A stretch of 20,000 bases of DNA from assembly GCA_963575745.1 (NCBI GenBank), contig CAUYUJ010012536.1, positions 191,709 through 211,708 on the forward strand, given 5' to 3'. Below, one piece after another: positions 15,311 to 20,000 of the stretch. Made by a program: the position numbers and the translations under genes. Below the pieces are notes generated by a model. That model was not told the origin of the DNA. It worked only from the letters and a program-made list of their open reading frames with translations, and searched no databases. This stretch comes from Prorocentrum cordatum. Its lineage: Eukaryota > Sar > Dinophyceae > Prorocentrales > Prorocentraceae. Position 1 is the first letter of the stretch, and the number at the start of each line of letters is the position of its first letter.

Positions 15311-16639
15311 TTACGGACAGAGAGCAGCCATCGTGCTAGACAGAATAGTCACCCGTGACCTCTTTGGATGAAGGCCACGAAGCATACGAGCCCAGGGGTC
15401 TGGTGTCCTGGGTGTGACGTCCTTGTTGACAGGAGGACCGCTGCGCGGACTCGCCAGCTTGGCGAGCCTGAGACCAAAAGTGTAGCACTTACACGTCTGG
15501 CAGAAACACACAAAAGAGTCATCACAGCAATCGACCACCCAGCACCTGTGACCGAGCGAGGCCAGCTGAGCGACTTTCACACGCGAGTGATGGGAACAGG
15601 CTCCCGGAGGCGGCGCCGCCGCAGTGCGCCTCCCGCGCAGACACAAAGTACATTGCCAAAGGTCCCCGACACGCACCCAAGAATGGCCCCCACGGGCCAC
15701 CGCGGCAGGGCGCGGCGGGACGATAAGTTGCACCCCCTTGAGGTCAAGGCGAGGCCAGAGAGGCAGGAGGTGCGCAGACAACTTGGCGACCGCTTTGGCA
15801 ACTGAGACTAAACGACTCACAGCTTCTTGAAGCTCGGGCGCAGCGGCAGGGTGCTGGAGCGCTCCCCTCTTGGCCGCCTGACCTGCCCCATGGTAACCTA
15901 AGCGGTAAAAAGGCCTCCTGAGGGGCAAGTCCAGCTCAAAACTCTGGTGGGCCTTCACCTTGGTGAGGCTCAAAATGAGCGAAGCGTGAGAGAGGGCCTG
16001 CATCACCATACCACTATACACGAGTTTGAAGCTGATCTGGTTATAATAACCTGGGGCATGGTACTGCTTGTGCACGTTCAAGCAGTCCGTGTAAAAGTGG
16101 CCAGGTCCCGCGGCCAGGAAAACAGAGCCCCCGAAGGCCGAGCATTCCCCTCCCTGACTCGTCTGGGGCGTGGGGCCCCAGACGGGGGCCGAAACCGAAC
16201 AGAGAGGGGCCGCGGAGTCCGAATTTTCACAAACACATAACCCCCACCCCGCTCTCGACAGCTCCCGCACAGGATGTCTAAAGCACGAGCCATCCATAAA
16301 AATGTGGCCCTCGAACCCGCCACCCAGCCGAGCTGGGTCGTCATGCCACGCGATATCTACACCTGTGCCCGAGAGCGGAGGTGGGAACAAATCCCCTGGG
16401 TGCCTGAACAGGCCTCGGGTGAAAAGGAGAAGTTCCACATTGGGGTCCTTGGAGGCTTCAAGCACCCAGGGGTCCACAAGACTGTCACGCAGCTCAGAGC
16501 ACTGGCTACACTCCCAAATCCTGTGGAACAAAGAGTCGGGCTCCCCGCGGAGAACACACTTAGGACAACACTGATAACCTAAGCAAGCCGCCCTGTCACG
16601 AGTCCAAGTAGCCCCCACAGAGAACCGCCCTCGCAGAGC
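15311..16639 (-). CDS. LINE polyprotein piece 3: CCHC knuckle, RNase H, Cys-rich tail
   Basis: About 442 usable residues, numbered from 16747 where the open frame begins. The part before about residue 37 is out of frame. ALRGRFSVGATWTRDRAACLG continues piece 2 after a one-base shift. A zinc knuckle C61-x2-C64-x10-H75-x4-C80 follows, common after LINE RTs. RNase H, which would remove RNA from the RNA-DNA hybrid, shows Asp152 (MDGS), Glu201 (GGECSAF), Asp221 (YTDC) and His267 (KVKAHQ). The fourth carboxylate, expected in an A-D-x-A-A-K context, reads G289 in HGAGQAAKRGAL, so activity may be reduced. The C-terminus has spaced cysteine pairs, C366/C369 and C414/C416/C419/C421, possibly metal-binding. 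Ends in TAA. Confidence 0.9.
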   Translation of the reverse strand, partial: ALRGRFSVGATWTRDRAACLGYQCCPKCVLRGEPDSLFHRIWECSQCSELRDSLVDPWVLEASKDPNVELLLFTRGLFRHPGDLFPPPLSGTGVDIAWHDDPARLGGGFEGHIFMDGSCFRHPVRELSRAGWGLCVCENSDSAAPLCSVSAPVWGPTPQTSQGGECSAFGGSVFLAAGPGHFYTDCLNVHKQYHAPGYYNQISFKLVYSGMVMQALSHASLILSLTKVKAHQSFELDLPLRRPFYRLGYHGAGQAAKRGALQHPAAAPELQEAVSRLVSVAKAVAKLSAHLLPLWPRLDLKGVQLIVPPRPAAVARGGHSWVRVGDLWQCTLCLRGRRTAAAPPPGACSHHSRVKVAQLASLGHRCWVVDCCDDSFVCFCQTCKCYTFGLRLAKLASPRSGPPVNKDVTPRTPDPWARMLRGLHPKRSRVTILSSTMAALCP

Positions 16640-19600
16640 CCCTCTGGATCTTGTCGGACTTAGACGACCGAGTAGCTGAAACCATAACGTCGAAGCACAA
16701 CCGATCAGAGGACCCCAAAGCGAGGCTGGCCTGTCTCTCCAAAGCACGAAGCACTCCTTCCCTGAGGAGCTTCTTCAACAGAGCAGGTGATGTGACAGGA
16801 AGCGAGATCTCTTGCTGGAGGTCATTGGTCAGAGTGAAGGGGTCTTTCATCTGCCAGTCAATCCTGCACAAAAAAAGCTTCACAGGACCGGCTGGTCCAC
16901 CACACGAGCGCCATGTGATGTCCCTGGAGAACGTGGCGCTCCATGCCGAGCGCAGCGCAGCAAACGACAACGAAAGAGACGTGATCTTGCTAGCCGTGAT
17001 CCACACCTTCTTCCCCCATCGAATCACTGGTGCTACCGAGGCGAGCCAGGAAGGATCGCTCTCGGCGATCATGAGTACGGTGAGCGAGCGACCTCCTGCC
17101 GACGGCTGCAGCGCACGACCGAGCCCGCGACGGATCCGACGCACCTCCCCGTCACTACACCCGTGAACTTCTGCTCCATATAGAATGCCAGGCAGCGGCC
17201 CAGCGGTGCATAGCTGCTTGCATCGCTTGCCGAGGTCCGGCTTCAACTTGGCCAACCTCTTGGCACGACGGTTAAACATGGCAACTCGCTTCTTGGCAGT
17301 AGCACCACGCCCAGACGATCTTCGAGGCTTGCCCTGAGTGTCGTCGATCCCGAGATTAGCTACCCCCGTAGTGGTCGGCCCAGCTAGTCCCCCTAGGATG
17401 TCGCGAAGGCGACGAGCAACGGTAGCCGAGGACGAGATGAGGCAAGCCTTGTCGGCCGTGACCCCCTTGGTGCGATCAATCCACAGCGAGCACTTACAAT
17501 CGATCGTGAGAACGCGGTGCAGCGCTCGCGATGCGGCCGCAAGGTCCCGAACCACAAGCTCGGGACTGCCCGTGCAATTCGAAGCACAGTCGTCGATATA
17601 AGCATCTAGGGTAACCGAGCGCGGCAGCGTCAACCTATCCAGATCCAGGACGAGGTATATACGCACGAATGTAGTCGCGATCGAACACCCAGCGATGACA
17701 CCCTTGATGGCTAGCCAAGGACCGTTGACGCTGCCATTCATCAATGCAAACAGTGCACACTGGTAGGCGAACACGCACAAGCGGGCCACCTGCAGAGAAA
17801 AGCCAACGCGCCTGCAACGGTCTAGAAGCAGCTCCAGATCAAATAGTTCGTAGACCTTATACATGTCCCAAAGAACACTTGCGGACACGTCCTTGAAGGA
17901 AACAGACTCTTCGGATCTAAGAGCTTGCCTCCAAACCACATCCGAGGAAGACTTGAACCGCGCACAGGCGAAGAAAGGCCTCTGCCACGCAGCCTCCCGC
18001 TCCCCAACTAAGCGACGGCGAGCGCGCCCCCGGAGTCTGCAAGGAGCCACGAAGAAGCCAATAGGCCTAAAGCCTCCAGGGGCTTTCGACAACGTAGCCA
18101 GGAGGACCACCCTCAACTGAGTAGGAAAAGCCAGAAGCATCTCCCAGAGCTGGAACATCTCCCCCAGGGCCAGGAGGGCGCCATCGCTAAGCTGCGCGAA
18201 GTGCCTCATGTGAAACCCTACGACAGAGACCGCCGTAAACTTGGAATAGCTGAGGCTGAGGTCTCGAAGCACAGGAGGGCTGAGAAACTCCAAGGGCTCC
18301 AGGATAGCCTCGCGCGCGAAACGGTCAGGCGGCCGAGCCTCCTGATACGTGGTGCCCCAGAGGTCAGCAAACTTGAGAGCTTCTGCCTTCAGGAGGCTGA
18401 GTGGATCCGAAACCAGGGCGCCATCAGAGCTCAGGGTAGTAGTAGGTTTCCAAGATTGGGGGTCCCTCGTGAACTTGTGAGCCCTCTTGCCCCCTTTCTC
18501 GATGCCCTCCAAGATCCACTGCCTCCAGGAAGCTCTAGATAACTTACGAGTAAGGGCGACGGCCTCCGAAAGGGACTCCTCGAAATCCCCCAACAACTGG
18601 GTCAAAGAAAGCCTCCAGTCATCCAGGGCAAGCTCGTCTATACGTCCCAAGAAGAAAACAGCCTGATCGTGAACCACAGTCCACTCCCCCAGATTGTCCA
18701 GGATACTCTGAGGAGGACGTCGCAACTGACCTACAATCGACTGCACGGCCGGGTGCTCGACGGGGTCGCCCGCGCCGGGGTGCCAGATCAAAGCGCGCAA
18801 CTGCACAACAAAGGAATTGACCGACTGCTGCGCTGACGGCGGCGCGGCCCTGGTGTCGATGGTGAGCGGATCGTGCCACTCGCACCTGGGCCTGCGTCCG
18901 CGTGTGCCAAAAACTGGGATGGTCGACTGCGTCGATGCGACAAGTTCGACCTCGCTGAGGTTGGCCCACACTTCGTAGGCCGAGTCCAGCCCCGAGAAAG
19001 CCCCCTGCAGCCTCCCAGAGACAACACTTTCCAGAGAAAAATCCAAAAGATCCAGGGCCTGAGACCAGTCGGGCGGCTGCACCGCGGGTCCCATGGCAGG
19101 CTCGACGGGGATCTTCGGAGGCTTGCGAAACCTGAGGGCCCGCAGAGTGCTGGGGGACTTGCGCAACTCCAGACACACAGGCAAGTGAGGATAAGTGGCG
19201 GCCTCCTCGACCAGAGAGACCTCCTTGACGCATTTGCTCAAGCCACCAGAAGCCAGGAAATAGTCGTAGTGCTTGGTACCGTTGGGGCCCGTCAAAGACC
19301 CTCGATCCCCAGGCGCCGACACCAGAGAACTTCGCAGGAGCTCGGGAATCCCATTATCCAGGAGCACTTCGTGAACCATGTTGAAATCCCCGCCCATCAC
19401 GAACGGCGAGCCCGAGTGCCCCAGGAACGACATGGCATCCGAGAGGATGGCAACGCTGTCATCGCTCATCTGCTCGCAATCATGCAAGTAGATGCTGGCA
19501 ACTAAGAACTTCGGCTGTCCCAGCCGCTGAACAACACCTGCAACACACCTGCGCGGAGAAACCTGAGTGACGTCGATGAGAGGGTGGAATCCACAAACTG

Positions 19601-19692
19601 CACGTACCGCCAACACAACACCAGCAGAAGCACCACCTTCCTCCCCAGAACAACCAGGCTCCCAGAATATCTTCCAACCATGTCGGATCCCC
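16640..19692 (-). CDS. LINE polyprotein piece 2: endonuclease C-terminus and reverse transcriptase
   Basis: About 1,018 usable residues. Numbering here is from the GTG at 19694, which is not a true start. The endonuclease continues with GGDFNM at 101-106, a catalytic-type Asp-x-Asn box, then HYDYF near 142-146 and PHLPV at 169-173, the usual closing His. A linker of about 300 residues follows. The reverse transcriptase spans roughly 530-760: RPIGFF (543-548), SSDVVWRQALRSEE (583-596), motif A WDMYKVYE with Asp 610, motif B GVIAGCSIATTF (665-676) and motif C YIDD with Asp 701 and 702. YGAEVHG (839-845) belongs to the region after the thumb. All three catalytic RT aspartates are present, so the core looks intact. 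The open frame continues to TGA at 16596, but residues after about 1018 are out of frame. Confidence 0.93.
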
Positions 19693-20000
19693 ACGCACTG
19701 GCTTGATTGATTTCTTCAAAACTGCGAAGCTTATGCTCATGTATACACACAGTATGAGCACGGGTTTGTTCCAATCTCTTACGAGCAGTTCCCCAACCCG
19801 AACCGTTGAAAGTCTCCAGGATGAAACCGAACTCACCGCCAGGATACTCAGAGACCGAGGGAAGAACTACACTGGGCTGGTTATAGCAGCTCACCGATGC
19901 AACAGAGCTCTGTGGGTGGCCAGGCGCCTCAGACTGCACCGACCCCTCCGCTAAGAAGCCGCTCCCACCCTTTAACCCTGGGAGCCAACCAGCTTGCGCT
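19690..20000 (-). CDS. LINE polyprotein piece 1: endonuclease N-terminus (partial)
   Basis: This frame is open from the window edge (minus strand) to a frame break at the C4 run 19689-19692. About 20 residues precede the GTG at 19939, which is not a real start; the true start is outside the window. It carries the first two active-site boxes of an APE-type endonuclease, which nicks target DNA to prime reverse transcription. These are an Asn in TFNGSGWGTARKR, about 45 residues after the GTG, and the catalytic Glu in CIHEHKL, 23 residues later. After SAW the frame continues only into unrelated residues, whereas the endonuclease sequence (IRHGWKIFWEPGC) resumes one frame over. One missing base in the G-run (minus strand) explains this. 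Confidence 0.88.

Larger units (their letters stand above)
15311..20000 (-). mobile_element. Non-LTR retrotransposon (LINE), 5' end outside window
   Basis: One continuous element by domain order on the minus strand: APE-type endonuclease, reverse transcriptase, CCHC knuckle, RNase H, cysteine-rich tail, stop at 15311-15313. The frame enters from beyond position 20000, so the element's start is not in the window. Two single-base frame breaks (about 19689-19692 and 16639-16642) split the reading frame into three pieces annotated separately. The RT sequence style (RPIGFF, SSDVVWRQALRSEE, WDMYKVYE, YIDD, YGAEVHG) fits retroelements I associate with dinoflagellate genomes. Domain order fits the I/R1/Tad-like side of LINE diversity, with APE endonuclease and RNase H, but the clade cannot be fixed by eye. 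Confidence 0.93.

Overview
This window looks like nuclear DNA of a repeat-rich protist, most probably a dinoflagellate. It is GC-rich overall. It is packed with trinucleotide microsatellites, homopolymer G/C runs and degenerate minisatellites, and its one recognisable gene is a LINE-type retroelement whose reverse transcriptase resembles those I know from dinoflagellate genomes. The organism call is an inference from the RT style and from composition. There is no rRNA, tRNA or host protein gene that I can support, and no bacterial operon structure.

Layout. Positions 1-5600 hold no recognisable gene. They contain (GGA)n and (TCC)n arrays with a 20-base G run, a CTTATC hexamer array, several short dispersed repeats, and a roughly 0.8 kb duplicated block. 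Each copy of that block is an ATCGAT-rich segment followed by an 11-bp GGGACACCATC minisatellite and a conserved tail. The second copy is interrupted by a small inverted-repeat element. Positions 5600-11200 are dominated by microsatellites (TCC, CAT, GGA, TTG). Among them sit several short non-autonomous DNA-transposon-like elements. The best case is a family with inverted ends of the type TCGGGC..TGTCCC..CTACAGG, and two of its copies carry clean but different 9-bp target-site duplications. A second inverted-repeat family, built from roughly 10-bp CGACGCTA units, has one copy near 8.6 kb and one near 14.3 kb. Positions 11200-15000 are mostly unexplained GC-rich sequence, with an 80-bp degenerate tandem array (13.66-14.15 kb) and a 20-24 bp ACTACAGGTACCCC array (14.50-14.82 kb).

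Positions 15311-20000 on the minus strand are the 3' part of a non-LTR retrotransposon. Its 5' end lies beyond the window. Read in its own direction it encodes an APE-type endonuclease, a reverse transcriptase with a YIDD catalytic box, a CCHC zinc knuckle, an RNase H domain and a cysteine-rich tail. The frame is broken twice, each time at a run of four C (plus strand), so the copy is either a decaying pseudogene or carries two consensus errors. The LINE encodes what it needs for target-primed reverse transcription. The small inverted-repeat elements encode nothing and would depend on a transposase made elsewhere in the genome.
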